The notes under the pieces were generated by a model. That model saw only the letters and a program-made list of their open reading frames with translations, was not told the origin of the DNA and did not search any database. A stretch of 56,983 bases of DNA from Actinomycetota bacterium (GTDB lineage Bacteria; Actinomycetota; Thermoleophilia; Solirubrobacterales; Solirubrobacteraceae), in the NCBI GenBank assembly GCA_005883215.1, contig VAYS01000013.1, positions 1 through 56,983 on the forward strand. The letters are read 5' to 3'. Shown in pieces: positions 45,688-53,938 of the stretch. The translations under genes were made by a program, and so were the position numbers. Position 1 is the first letter of the stretch; each line of letters starts with the position of its first letter.

Positions 45688-47298
45688 CTAGGGGCGCTTG
45701 ATCTTGAAGTTGGTGTAGGCCGTTCGGCCGGGCTTGGTGCCGGGGGTCTGGGGGGTGGCGCGCAGGCGGTAGCGGCCGGGCCGGAGCTTGCGGCGGTTGA
45801 TGCGCCCGGTGAAGTGGAATTTGTTGGGTCCGGCGCGGTCGCGGTGGGTGAAGCTGCCGGCGTTGAGGTAGCGGGCGCAGCGTTTGGCGTGCCGGCGGCG
45901 GTTGCGGTTGGGCTTGACGCAGCGTTTGCCGTGTCTGATGCCTTTGACGGGGCGCTGGACGGTGAAGGTCGTGGTGGCCGTGCGGCTGTCGAGGTAGCTG
46001 ACGGTGGTGCCGGTCCTCTTGCGGGCGATCGAGGGTCCGGCGGGCGCGGCGAGAAAGGCCGTGGGGTTCAGGCTCAGCCCGGAGATCGCGGCGGAGGCGA
46101 CGGGCGGGAAGACGGGTGGGAAGACGGGTGGGGCGGTGACGGTGTAGGTGAACGAGGCGGTGGTGGTGTTGCCGCAGTTGTCGGTCGCGGTGCGAGTGAT
46201 GGTGAAGGTTCCCGGCAGGGCGGTCGAGATCGGCTGGTTGTTGGCATTGGGGTTGGCGGCGAGGAAGCCGTCCAGGTCGGTGGCCCTGACGGTGACCGAC
46301 GCCGGCTCACCCACGGTGTAGGTGTTCTTGCCTTGGTCTGAGGTGATGGTGACCGTGGGGCTGGCGGTATCGACGCGCACAGTGGCGGTGTGATGCGGGC
46401 TCTCGAGGCCGCCGACGGTGTCCTCGCCCCAGAACTCGAGCGAATGGGTGCCGTTGGGCACCGCCACGGCGACGCTGCCGGGGTTGCCGGTGGTGGCGAG
46501 CGCCTGCTCGGCCCCTGCGTCGATGCGCACATGAAGTGCCTTGGGCGCGACCGCCGGGTCGGGGTCAGACGCCACGCTCGCCGGGATGGCGCCGGTTTGG
46601 CTGCAGGCTGGGATCGAGGCGGTCGAGGTGGGCAGGGCGGCGACGTCGGCGTTTACGAGGAGCTCGAACGTCGATCCGCTGATGTCGGGCACCCGCGTTT
46701 CGCTCGCCCCGAGCTTGGGGCCGAACTCGGCGATCGTGAACGTGGAGGGGACGCCAGTGTGATGGAAAGGGGCTTCTGTGCCGGCGTTGGTCTGGTCGAC
46801 GCCGATCACATCGCCCGCGTGGATAGGGAGAGTCACGCTGAACGTCTGGATTCCGGCAGGCACCGGGGTCGCCGCGCTCGCACCGGCGCCGGTGAACGCC
46901 CCGCCCGCCGGGCGCAGCACCCGAAACGTCAGCGACGCCCCCAGAGCGTTGTTGCCGTTGGCCCGCCAGCGCACGACCGTGCCATCCGTCGGGGAAGTGA
47001 CTTGGCGACCGGGGATCGCCGTCTGAGACTCGGTGCACGTGGCCGTGGCCCCCGGACACCCAACCCCGGTGTCGTTGGCCGCGCTCAGATCGCTCCCGAT
47101 CGTCACCGACGCGCCAGCCACCCCCGGAGCACCCAGACCGACCAGACCGACCACAGCCGCGGTCAGCGCCCCCACAGCGACGCTCAGCGCGCGCCCACGG
47201 ACCGCGCGGGGCGGCCTGACCGCGAGTACTTGCCCTCCGGCTGGCATCAGCAATAGATCATGCCCCATCCCAAGCGTCGCGTCACCCCCGCTCGACAC
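45688..47298 (-). CDS. Secreted multidomain Ig-like surface protein
   Basis: 536 aa; leaderless GTG 47298 (TAGCCT at 47306-47311, 7-nt spacer). A long N-terminus precedes the signal segment RALSVAVGALTAAVVGLVGL. Domains: a TIGR-like 'IPGRQVTSPTDGTVVRWRANG' jelly roll, 'VRIDAGAEQALATTGNPGSV', a HYR/Ig-like 'ATDNCGNTTTASFTYTV', a VFPPVFPPV linker and the lineage-typical FHFTGRINRRKLRPGRYRLRATPQ ending. Cell-surface protein; ligand unknown. Confidence 0.83.
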   Translation of the reverse strand: MSSGGDATLGMGHDLLLMPAGGQVLAVRPPRAVRGRALSVAVGALTAAVVGLVGLGAPGVAGASVTIGSDLSAANDTGVGCPGATATCTESQTAIPGRQVTSPTDGTVVRWRANGNNALGASLTFRVLRPAGGAFTGAGASAATPVPAGIQTFSVTLPIHAGDVIGVDQTNAGTEAPFHHTGVPSTFTIAEFGPKLGASETRVPDISGSTFELLVNADVAALPTSTASIPACSQTGAIPASVASDPDPAVAPKALHVRIDAGAEQALATTGNPGSVAVAVPNGTHSLEFWGEDTVGGLESPHHTATVRVDTASPTVTITSDQGKNTYTVGEPASVTVRATDLDGFLAANPNANNQPISTALPGTFTITRTATDNCGNTTTASFTYTVTAPPVFPPVFPPVASAAISGLSLNPTAFLAAPAGPSIARKRTGTTVSYLDSRTATTTFTVQRPVKGIRHGKRCVKPNRNRRRHAKRCARYLNAGSFTHRDRAGPNKFHFTGRINRRKLRPGRYRLRATPQTPGTKPGRTAYTNFKIKRP

Positions 47299-47305
47299 CC
47301 GGTCG

Positions 47306-47311
47306 AGGCTA
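47306..47311 (-). promoter_or_regulatory. Leaderless -10 hexamer
   Basis: TAGCCT on the minus strand, 7 nt before GTG 47298. Confidence 0.55.
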
Positions 47312-47347
47312 GCTCACGCGTCGTTCGAGCCCGGAGTGTGCCGCCGG

Positions 47348-47467
47348 TGGGGCCGCGGATCGCGCATAGGCGGCGCCGGGCCGGTCGCCTCGCCCCGCGA
47401 CCGCGTCCGTGCGGAGGGCGTGGCTCGGGGACGGCCCGGCGCCGCTAATCAGGCCGGGGTCTCGCGG
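47348..47467 (+). repeat. Structured element (B5)
   Basis: GGGGCCGCGGATCGCGCATA, then CCGGTCGCCTCGCCCCGCGA and GGGCGTGGCTCGGGGACGGC; ends GCTAATCAGGCCGGGGTCTC. Here the arms are mixed (GTCGCC against GGGGAC) and pair poorly. In the 534-bp gap upstream of the surface-protein gene. Confidence 0.65.
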
Positions 47468-47677
47468 ACGCCCGAGGCTGCCGCCAGGTTTGAGTCCGAG
47501 CCCACCAGAGGTCGGCCCTGGCCGACCTAAGTGAGAGATAGCCGGAGGCGAAGCGTTGTCATAGGGAGCCGCGCCAGCGGTCGCAGCAGGCGAGCCCGAG
47601 AGGGCCGACCTTGACAACGCGCAGCCGAAGGCTACGAGTCCCGCTCCGGTCAACTGCTCGACGGCCTTCCCGGCAGG

Positions 47678-47728
47678 GTTGGGCCGCGGATCGTGCGGAA
47701 CCGGGGGTTGGGCCGCGGATGGCGCGGC
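47678..47728 (+). repeat. Core-word pair
   Basis: CGCGG at 47685 and 47714, 29 bp apart. Confidence 0.8.
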
Positions 47729-47832
47729 GCCGGTTCCTAAGTGGGCGTTCTGACCCTGTCGGACGTTCGAGGAGCGCGACGGTTGATTGTCGGACCTTTC
47801 TTCCGGGGCCGAGCGAGGCGGCAGCGGGTGCG

Positions 47833-48429
47833 GTGGCCGGAGCTACAGATTCGTTTGGCCTGTTTCGACGCTCCGCGGGTGCGGCCGATCGGCTGCCTAG
47901 AACTGACAAGCCGCTCGGCCAGGAGCTCTCTTTGCAGCTCGAGAGCTACGACCCCGGGCTCATTCGGCGGGTGAGGGCCGTCCCGCCCGAGCACTTCTCC
48001 GGGACGCGCACCACCTATGTGGTGGTCGGACAGGGTGCGGCTTCGGAGCTTGACCTTCGCAAGATTGCGTGTGCTCGGCGCCTGTCGGCACGCAAGCGAC
48101 GGCAGCTGCGCAGGGGGCTCAGTTTGTTTCGCGCCTTGACCCCGTCGGGACCGGCCTTCTGCCTCGTCGATGCCAGCCGGTCGGCGGGCGAGCGCTTGGC
48201 GGGGCTGTCGTTACGCGGGCAGTGCGATCGGCTGCCCACGCTCGCCTCGGGACCCGACCCCAGGCGCACCGCCCAGGTCCGCAAGGCAGTCCTCAAGGGG
48301 CTGCCTACGAGGATCGCCTGGCTCGCGCCGAACGGACACACATTGCGCACGTTTCTCCCTCCGCCGGCCTATGTTCGTCATCTTGTGCGCGCCTATCGCG
48401 CGTGTCGCGCTATGGATTGCGGACGCTGA
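47833..48429 (+). CDS. Hypothetical protein, start uncertain
   Basis: At least 198 aa. GTG 47833 is a guess; the frame is open further upstream but without a convincing signal peptide. ATDSFGLFRRSAGAADRLP is a phrase I associate with exported Solirubrobacterales proteins, then LIRRVRAVPPEHFSGTRTTYVVVGQ, IACARRLSARKRRQLR, GPAFCLVDASRSAG and TLRTFLPPPAYVRHLVRAYRACRAMDC. Four Cys suggest disulphides. If exported, part of the 5' end may be damaged. Confidence 0.6.
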   Translation: MAGATDSFGLFRRSAGAADRLPRTDKPLGQELSLQLESYDPGLIRRVRAVPPEHFSGTRTTYVVVGQGAASELDLRKIACARRLSARKRRQLRRGLSLFRALTPSGPAFCLVDASRSAGERLAGLSLRGQCDRLPTLASGPDPRRTAQVRKAVLKGLPTRIAWLAPNGHTLRTFLPPPAYVRHLVRAYRACRAMDCGR

Positions 48430-48452
48430 GCTCACCCATCGCAGGACGGCGC

Positions 48453-48508
48453 AGGGTTGGGCCGCGGATCGCGCACACGGCCCGGTTGGGCCGCGGATCC
48501 CGCGGAAA
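48453..48508 (+). repeat. Core-word pair, last copies in the window
   Basis: CGCGG at 48463 and 48492, 29 bp apart. No further copy is found in the remaining 8.4 kb. Confidence 0.8.
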
Positions 48509-48610
48509 TGGGTTGGCACGGAGTGGGTGGATGGCACTACCCGGGCGCCCCGCGCTCTCGATCCCGAACGCCATGGTGAGCCCGACTTTAGTCTGATATC
48601 GTACATTCTG

Positions 48611-49051
48611 GTGGCAAGCCGTGCAGATCGCAGCGACACGAACAACCTCGGGTTCCTGCTTGCCAAGGCCTCGCAGCATTGGAACCAGCTGCTCGCCGAG
48701 CGCTTCGCGGCGCGCGGCTTCGCCGAAGTGCGCCCGTCATACGGGTCGGTGCTGCTGCCGCTTTTTGAGCAGGACGGGCTGAGGATGGGCGAAATCGGAC
48801 AGCGCGCCCGCCTGTCGAAACAGACCATGACCACGCTCGTGCGCCTATGCGAGCGCGACGGCCTGGTGGCGCGGGAGCGCGACCCTGACGACTCGCGGGC
48901 GTTCCGTGTTCATCTGACCGAGCGCGCGCGAGAATTCAGGCCGGTCGCCGACGAGGTCCTGCGCGAGCTCGACACCAGAGTGCTGGCTGCCCTCGGCCAG
49001 CGTCAACGACAGGCGCTCGCACGAGCGCTGAAAGGAGTGATGGGCCTGTGA
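48611..49051 (+). CDS. MarR-family transcriptional regulator
   Basis: 146 aa from GTG 48611. NNLGFLLAKASQHWNQLLAERF, then VRPSYGSVLLPLFEQDGLRMGEIGQRARLSKQTMTTLVRLCERDGLVARERDPDDSRAFRVHLTERARE is the winged HTH with the wing 'DPDDSRA..v.LT..G/a'. The stop overlaps the next start (GTGA at 49048), so it forms an operon with an SRPBCC protein. An upstream GATATC at about 48596-48601 might be a regulatory half-site. Confidence 0.93.
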   Translation: MASRADRSDTNNLGFLLAKASQHWNQLLAERFAARGFAEVRPSYGSVLLPLFEQDGLRMGEIGQRARLSKQTMTTLVRLCERDGLVARERDPDDSRAFRVHLTERAREFRPVADEVLRELDTRVLAALGQRQRQALARALKGVMGL

Positions 49052-49437
49052 GAAGTGAGACGGTGACCACGATTCTGCCGGCATCGCGAAACGTGGTGTT
49101 CGACTACATGTCGGACATCGAGAGGCTCCCCGAGTGGGCGACCGAGTTCGCCCGCCAGCTAAAGCGCGAGGGCCAGGACTACAAGGTCGTCAACGGCCTC
49201 GGGGAATTCTACTTCAAGATCGAAGCCGATCCGGGGACCGGCGTGATCGACATGTTCGCCGGACCGACAAAGGACCAGATGGCCGTCTTCCCGACCCGGG
49301 CTGTCGAGCTGCCCGATGGGCGAACCGCCTACAGCTTCACGATGTTCCAGGGCCCCGACATGCCCGACGAGCTGTTCGAGACTCAGCACCAATCGCTGCA
49401 GCGCGAATTCGCAAACATCCAAGCACGGTTCTCCTAG
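49048..49437 (+). CDS. SRPBCC (polyketide cyclase/START-like) protein
   Basis: 129 aa from GTG 49048. TTILPASRNVVFDYMSDIERLPEWATEFARQLKREGQDYKV, then DPGTGVIDMFAGPTKDQMAVFPTRAVELPDGRTAYSFTMFQGPDMPDELFE follows the helix-grip fold: 'a....vF.yl.D...lp.W'. A hydrophobic ligand pocket is expected. The overlap with MarR suggests that the ligand or its chemistry is what the regulator responds to. Confidence 0.88.
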   Translation: MRSETVTTILPASRNVVFDYMSDIERLPEWATEFARQLKREGQDYKVVNGLGEFYFKIEADPGTGVIDMFAGPTKDQMAVFPTRAVELPDGRTAYSFTMFQGPDMPDELFETQHQSLQREFANIQARFS

Positions 49438-49456
49438 ACGACCATCCCTGCTCGCC

Positions 49457-49648
49457 ATGCAACGAATGCAGGCCGAAGCGCAGGAGCTAAAGGCCGAGGG
49501 CATCGTCGGCGTCACCCTCGAGGAGAAGAGCCACGGCTGGGGCAGCCATGTGATCGAGTTCTTCGCCCTGGGGACCGCGATCGTGCCCACCGATGACCAG
49601 GCGCAGATCGAGCCGCCAACGCCCGTGCTCGACCTCAACGACAGATAG
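49457..49648 (+). CDS. C-terminal YbjQ/heavy-metal-binding-like fragment
   Basis: 63 aa from ATG 49457. MQRMQAEAQELKAEGIVGVTLEEKSHGWGSHVIEFFALGTAIV is the second half of the YbjQ/DUF74-type domain ('A...m..eA..lGAdgVvgv.le......g...veF.a.GTAv'). The N-terminal half is absent, although the frame is open upstream as unrelated sequence from the SRPBCC gene region. Probably a truncated gene. Confidence 0.6.
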   Translation: MQRMQAEAQELKAEGIVGVTLEEKSHGWGSHVIEFFALGTAIVPTDDQAQIEPPTPVLDLNDR

Positions 49649-49664
49649 GACCGACTGGGCAGGC

Positions 49665-49922
49665 GTGCCGTTGGTGGCATCGTTTGCGGGCAGAGTGAAC
49701 GGGTCTTCCGATCACGAGCGGCGGGCGTGGCAACGGATTCCGCTGCGCTGGCGCGCGGTCGCGATGGCGAGCACGCTGCTCTGCACCGCCATCGTCGCCG
49801 GCCTCATCCTCCTCGGCGTCCCCTTCATCGTCTCGCTCTTGATCGGCTTTCTGCCCAACGTGGTCGTTGTCTACGTCCTGGCAGTGAGGTTCGGGTACCT
49901 GCTCGACGATGAGCGACCATAG
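49665..49922 (+). CDS. Small two-helix membrane protein
   Basis: 85 aa from GTG 49665. A soluble stretch (NGSSDHERRAWQRIPLRWRAV) leads to AMASTLLCTAIVAGLILLGV and PFIVSLLIGFLPNVVVVYVLAV, two helices, then GYLLDDERP. No family recognised. Closely followed by another small open frame. Confidence 0.6.
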   Translation: MPLVASFAGRVNGSSDHERRAWQRIPLRWRAVAMASTLLCTAIVAGLILLGVPFIVSLLIGFLPNVVVVYVLAVRFGYLLDDERP

Positions 49923-49924
49923 GC

Positions 49925-50161
49925 ATGCCGGCCTACGGGATCGTGCTGCTCGTGCTGATGGTGCGCCGGGCGTGGCGCGAGCGGTTCGTCTACCGGCGCA
50001 TACCAAGCGACATGGAGGCGCTCACCTCAAGTCTGTGGCCCGGCCATAGGAGGGTGCTGGTGTCCGAGACCGTTCCGCCCAACTGGCTTCGCTGGTTCTT
50101 CTGGAGCGGTCCCCTGCGGCCCAGGCCCAGGTCCCGGTCCAGCCCATGCGATCGCAGTTAG
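49925..50161 (+). CDS. Possible small hypothetical protein
   Basis: 78 aa from ATG 49925, two bases after the previous stop. MPAYGIVLLVLMVRRAWRERF, then PSDMEALTSSLWPGHRRVLVSETVPPNWLRW looks coding, but the last 20 residues are a Pro/Arg/Ser string (RPRPRSRSSPCDRS) suggesting frame loss. The same strand downstream, in another frame, reads RVIVCLGEPSAREEAERQQA (about 50209-50270), perhaps the continuation of a decayed gene. Confidence 0.4.
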   Translation: MPAYGIVLLVLMVRRAWRERFVYRRIPSDMEALTSSLWPGHRRVLVSETVPPNWLRWFFWSGPLRPRPRSRSSPCDRS

Positions 50162-50447
50162 GCATGAGACCATCCGAACGCAAGGCCCCGAGCCCGACCC
50201 GCCCGAGCGGGTGATCGTTTGCCTGGGCGAGCCATCGGCCCGGGAGGAGGCTGAGCGCCAGCAGGCGGCCGAGACCGAGGGCGCGACCTGGAGCACAACA
50301 CCATCTACTGCCGCGGCCCAATCTATTGCGTTGGTGGCAGCGGCAGAACAGCACCCCCGACTCGCGCGGGGGCGCTCCGCGTAAACGATGCGGTTCACGA
50401 CGACCCAGCCGGTACTTCCGCCGAAGCTTCCACGTCCGTCTGTCGTA

Positions 50448-50741
50448 GTGCACGTCATCCGAAAGGCCGGAACGGTTCTAATCGTCCTCGGCCTCAGCGG
50501 CTGTGGCTCTGGCCGACTCTCGGCGCGAGATGTTGAGAAGTACCTAAACGGACACCGCAGCGACGTGCGCCCGGCTTACCCGCCTGTGCACTGTGAGCGC
50601 ACACCCGACTCGGGCTATGGCAAGCACACGTTCTATTGCCGCGAGGTCAACTCACGGGGGCAGGTAGTTCGCTTCGGAATGACGGTGGTCGCTCGTGACC
50701 ATAACGGCAAAGTCGAGCGGATCGGGTTGATAGTTCCATAG
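50448..50741 (+). CDS. Lipoprotein, hypothetical
   Basis: 97 aa from GTG 50448. VIRKAGTVLIVLGLSGC gives lipobox GLSGC, followed by GSGRLSARDVEKYLNGHRSDVRPAYPPVHCERTPDSGYGKHTFYCREVNSRGQVVRFGMTVVARDHNGKVERI. The two Cys around 'HCERTPDSG...FYC' match the 'v.C....a..G..f.C.v....G....v.v......v' plan of DUF4333-like domains. Anchored outside the membrane. Confidence 0.72.
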   Translation: MHVIRKAGTVLIVLGLSGCGSGRLSARDVEKYLNGHRSDVRPAYPPVHCERTPDSGYGKHTFYCREVNSRGQVVRFGMTVVARDHNGKVERIGLIVP

Positions 50742-50803
50742 GCAGCATTCGCGTGGGAAGCTCTGCGTCTTGCCGCAGGGTGCCCGGAGTAAACCCACCG
50801 GCG

Positions 50804-51601
50804 CTAATCCGCTGCCAGCGCATGACGGGAGGCTCTTCGTACGTCACGGGCCGGTCGCCCAGCGTTTCTGTGGGCCTGCAGCATTAGCGATGACACGAGT
50901 AGCGCGGCAAGGGCGACGAAGGGTCCGGCTGCCGGATTTCCAAGCGCAAAGTCGCCGTCTGCGGGAGTGAAGATGCGGTAGAAGCAGATACCGGCGGCCG
51001 CCGCCGCTAGGACTCGGACCCCAGCGTCGACTACCCGCACTTGCGCGACTGTCGAGATTAGGACCGCCACGGCAACGGCGGCAAACCCAACGTTGAGCTC
51101 ATCAAACGCGTTCCAGCCCGATGTCGAGTAGGGCCCGCTGTCCTCCACGCCGCTGTACCACGGCAGAAAGAGTGCGCCCAGCAGGATCAAAGCCGCAGAC
51201 GCGAGGATCGCCCGGCGTCCCTTCATTAGAGAAGGGCGTCCACGTTGCCGAATGCGAGGCACCAATTCCCCCGCGAAGATCGTCAACGTGGCAACCGGAA
51301 GCACGAACGACGCGGCCAGCGCGTAGATCGCCGATGTGCACTGAAAGTCGGTGTGGTAGCCGACAATCATGCACGGATCGTCCACTCGAGCACCTGGACC
51401 TACCAGCGCCGCGATTACGAACACGGCAAGCACTCGCGGACCAATCAGGAACCATCCCACGCCTATGTGCGCGACGATGACCGCCGCGGCCACCACGTCC
51501 GTGGTTATCCCCGATCCGCCGATGAGGGCGTAGGGCCATGCGATGGCGGTCAGCGCGCACGCGACCGCGTAACCCACCGCAACCAAAAGACGCACTTTCA
51601 T
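50804..51601 (-). CDS. Seven-helix membrane protein
   Basis: 265 aa, ATG 51601 overlapping the upstream stop (ATGA). Membrane segments include LLVAVGYAVACALTAIAW, VVAAAVIVAHIGVGWFLIG, VLAVFVIAALVGPGA, IYALAASFVLPVATLTIFAG, ILASAALILLGALFLPWYSG and VGFAAVAVAVLISTVAQV. 'lilLgalFLPWysg' is shared by actinobacterial membrane proteins of unknown function. Two Cys in an outer loop (CMIVGYHTDFQC). Confidence 0.8.
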   Translation of the reverse strand: MKVRLLVAVGYAVACALTAIAWPYALIGGSGITTDVVAAAVIVAHIGVGWFLIGPRVLAVFVIAALVGPGARVDDPCMIVGYHTDFQCTSAIYALAASFVLPVATLTIFAGELVPRIRQRGRPSLMKGRRAILASAALILLGALFLPWYSGVEDSGPYSTSGWNAFDELNVGFAAVAVAVLISTVAQVRVVDAGVRVLAAAAAGICFYRIFTPADGDFALGNPAAGPFVALAALLVSSLMLQAHRNAGRPARDVRRASRHALAAD

Positions 51602-51945
51602 GTGTGAGAGAGGCCGGATCGGCGAGAGAGGCCAGATCGAGCGACACCCGGACTCAATCCGGCAAGGACCCCGCTAGCGGCATGTTTGCCCGGAGGCCAG
51701 ATCCTCTCGCCCACGCTTATTCCAAACGCGGCGCCGCAGGCGGGGAACACCAACCCGATCAGCAGCCAGAGCATCACGAACACTGGCGTCTCGATCTCGA
51801 AGTCGTGGATGCCGTACACGAGCGCTTGGACCAGGAACAACGCCAGCCACGCGGCCGCCAAAGCCCAGAGCAGGAGGCGCCGCCGGACGAGCATCCCGAG
51901 GAGGAAGCCGATGGCGAATGGGATCGCGACCAATGGGAAGTCCAT
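51598..51945 (-). CDS. Three-helix membrane protein
   Basis: 115 aa; ATG 51945 with TAGATA 5 nt upstream. VAIPFAIGFLLGMLV, LLLWALAAAWLALFLVQALVYG and FVMLWLLIGLVFPACGAAFG are membrane helices. The C-terminus (GLSRRSGLSHT) contains a duplicated short phrase. First gene of a two-gene operon with 50804-51601. Confidence 0.7.
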   Translation of the reverse strand: MDFPLVAIPFAIGFLLGMLVRRRLLLWALAAAWLALFLVQALVYGIHDFEIETPVFVMLWLLIGLVFPACGAAFGISVGERIWPPGKHAASGVLAGLSPGVARSGLSRRSGLSHT

Positions 51946-51994
51946 CGGTTTATCTACCCCGCACGGTGCGCCTAGTGACTTGGCCGACGCGCCA

Positions 51995-52130
51995 TCAGGT
52001 CGCCAGCCGGTACCTCCCGCACAGGTCGGTGAGCACTTCGACCGCCGAGGCCCCCTGAGGGCCGGAGGCGTTTGCGGGGGTGGTGGCGAGGTGGGCGAAC
52101 GCCTTGGCGGCGCCTGCACATCGTCTCAAC
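51995..52130 (-). pseudogene. Fragment related to 53640-53830
   Basis: One frame reads AFAHLATTPANASGPQGASAVEVLTDLCGRYRLAT and stops. The phrase 'ExLTxLCxRYRL' recurs at about 53700 upstream of the paralogous secreted gene. Only a C-terminal piece; no start. Both fragments flank the frameshifted gene at 52144-53587, as if a two-gene unit had been duplicated. Confidence 0.35.
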
Positions 52131-52143
52131 GCGCTGGCTAGGG

Positions 52144-53587
52144 CTAGGGGATGAAGCGGGCGGGGTCTCGGAGGGCGCGTTTGGCGGCCCGGGTGGTGTA
52201 CAGGGTGCGGGTGGCGGTGCTGGTGCCGGTGCGATCGCCTCGATTGAGCTTGATGCGAACACGCAGGGGGCCGGGGTGTCGGCGCAACAGCCTGGCGCCG
52301 CGCGCGGTTACTAGCGTGAGCCCAGGCGACAGAGTGGGCGTTCCATCGGGGTTGTAGGTCGATAGGCCATTGTCGGCGAGGCGCGTGGGACCTCTCCACA
52401 CCGAGAAGGTGTCACAGGGCTGCAGGGACCCCTCCTCGCACACAACCCCGGGGTCGATGGTCAACGACCCGCCCGAGTCGATCTTGAGTAGGGGATGGTG
52501 GCGGAATACCAGTGGGCACGGCCGGACCGCCAACCATGAGGGCCTGGTAGTCGGGCGCACCTGGATGACCGCTCCATCACATGCTCCTTGGGCGTATGCG
52601 ACGCGTTCGCCGTCGGTATCCACCCCGCCGGCTAGTGGCGCGTCCTCATAAGAGCCGGGACTTGTCCTCAGGAAGCTAGTTACGTGGCCCGCCGTGTCGC
52701 CAAGCACGATGAGATTGCCCCCATAGTGATCGTCCTCGACGACGATGCGACCGCCGGCCAGAGCTGCGTTGCTGTTTCCGTAGATCGGTGTTAGCGCCGG
52801 GCTCAGTAGCTTGAACTGCCGAGTCTCGGGTGTCGCCAGGTACGCGACAGGCGGCGCGAGGTTTCCGATCAGCGCCAGGGCGTCCCCAGCACGGTCCAGG
52901 AGGAGCAGGTTGCCCGCTTGTCTTGGGCTGGGGCCGGGCTCCGCGAGCGCCGCTAATGCTGCGCGGTAGCGCACCGTGGGTCCGGGGAGCTGCGCTACGA
53001 CGACCTGGCCGCCCTGATACCAGGCGATCTGCGAGCCGGCGGCTGCTACCGGGCCGCGGGCGCCGGCGACTGGCGCCACCTTCCCGGTTATCCGGTCCTG
53101 CAGCAGCACCTCGCTATCGGGGGTCGGCCGCGATCCGGCCGCCAGGCAATGTGCTCGGCCCAGGAGCAGGTCTTGGTCGCCCAGACCGAAGCTAAACGGC
53201 TCTGCAGTCGATCAGCGTGTGCAGGGGCCCTTCCGGCGGGCCGGCCAGCAGTCGGCTTGAAAGCAGCGTGCCGTCGTAATCGTAGAAGCTGGGATTGATC
53301 GTCAACCACCCGTTCCAAGCCGCCAGGCGGGAGATCCGATAGCGGCCCAGGTTCGGCAGCAGGGCACCGGGCTGCTGCGGTCTCCCCGGCGCCGCCGTGT
53401 ACACCCGCAGCCGCGTGGCGTCTTGGCCGACCGGGGCGATCCAGGCCACCCGATCGCCGGATAACAGCACCGGTCCGGCCACCGGCACCGGACGAGCCCC
53501 GGTCAGGGCGCTGGCGCTCGGCGACCAGCTCGCCAGCACCACCGCCAACGCAAGACCCAAGATCGCCGCTGGCCAACGCCCGGCCAC
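52144..53587 (-). CDS. Large secreted beta-propeller-like protein, frameshifted
   Basis: N-terminal frame from 53587: signal peptide AAILGLALAVVLASWSPSASA, VPVAGPVLLSGDRVAWIAPVG, then a stop after LIDCRAV at 53192. One base less in GCCGTTTAG would continue as SFGLGDQDLLLGRAHCLAAG into the frame that runs to 52144: SQIAWYQGGQVVVAQLPG, VVEDDHYGGNLIVLGD, and a Cys-paired end CEEGSLQPCDTFSV, plus LRVRIKLNRGDRTG. Layout equals 43385-44857. Either decayed or affected by a 1-nt sequencing error. Confidence 0.72.
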
Positions 53588-53639
53588 AGTCGCTCAAACG
53601 AGCCCTCACACCGCGAGTTGCGAAACCGCCCACCCATCG

Positions 53640-53830
53640 TTCCGCGGACGCAGTGGCGTCCCGTCTTTGGTACGACCTCCACGTCGCTAAGCCGGTACCT
53701 GGCGCACAGCTCCGTGAGCGTTTCGAGCGCGGCCTCCTGACGCCCTGAGGACTGGGCGCGAGTCGATGGCGAGCTCGTTGAACGGGTCGGTCGCGTCGCG
53801 CACGTCTTCCAGCGATGCACGGGGCGCTTC
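53640..53830 (-). pseudogene. Fragment, apparently frameshifted
   Basis: First frame VRDATDPFNELAID, next frame SGRQEAALETLTELCARYRLSDVEVVPK. Together they resemble the fragment at 51995-52130. In the 351-bp gap between the two large divergent secreted-protein genes; nothing else is recognisable there. Confidence 0.35.
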
Positions 53831-53938
53831 GCGGCAGAAGCGGCCGAGCTAGCGCACGCGCGCCCGCTCTACAGCCCCTTATCCGTGTCGCGGTAGACCG
53901 GGCACATCCGTTGGGGTCCGCGAGCGGGACGCGGGGGA

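Noticed and set aside
4342..48508. CRISPR array as explanation for the clustered ~30-bp repeats
   Set aside because: The repeat unit is only ~20 bp, spacers are ~10 bp, copies are dispersed over 44 kb in small groups, and no cas gene is present.
4366..48508. Core word as a simple transcription terminator
   Set aside because: Copies lie upstream of genes and between divergent genes as often as downstream, with fixed orientation and no T-tract.
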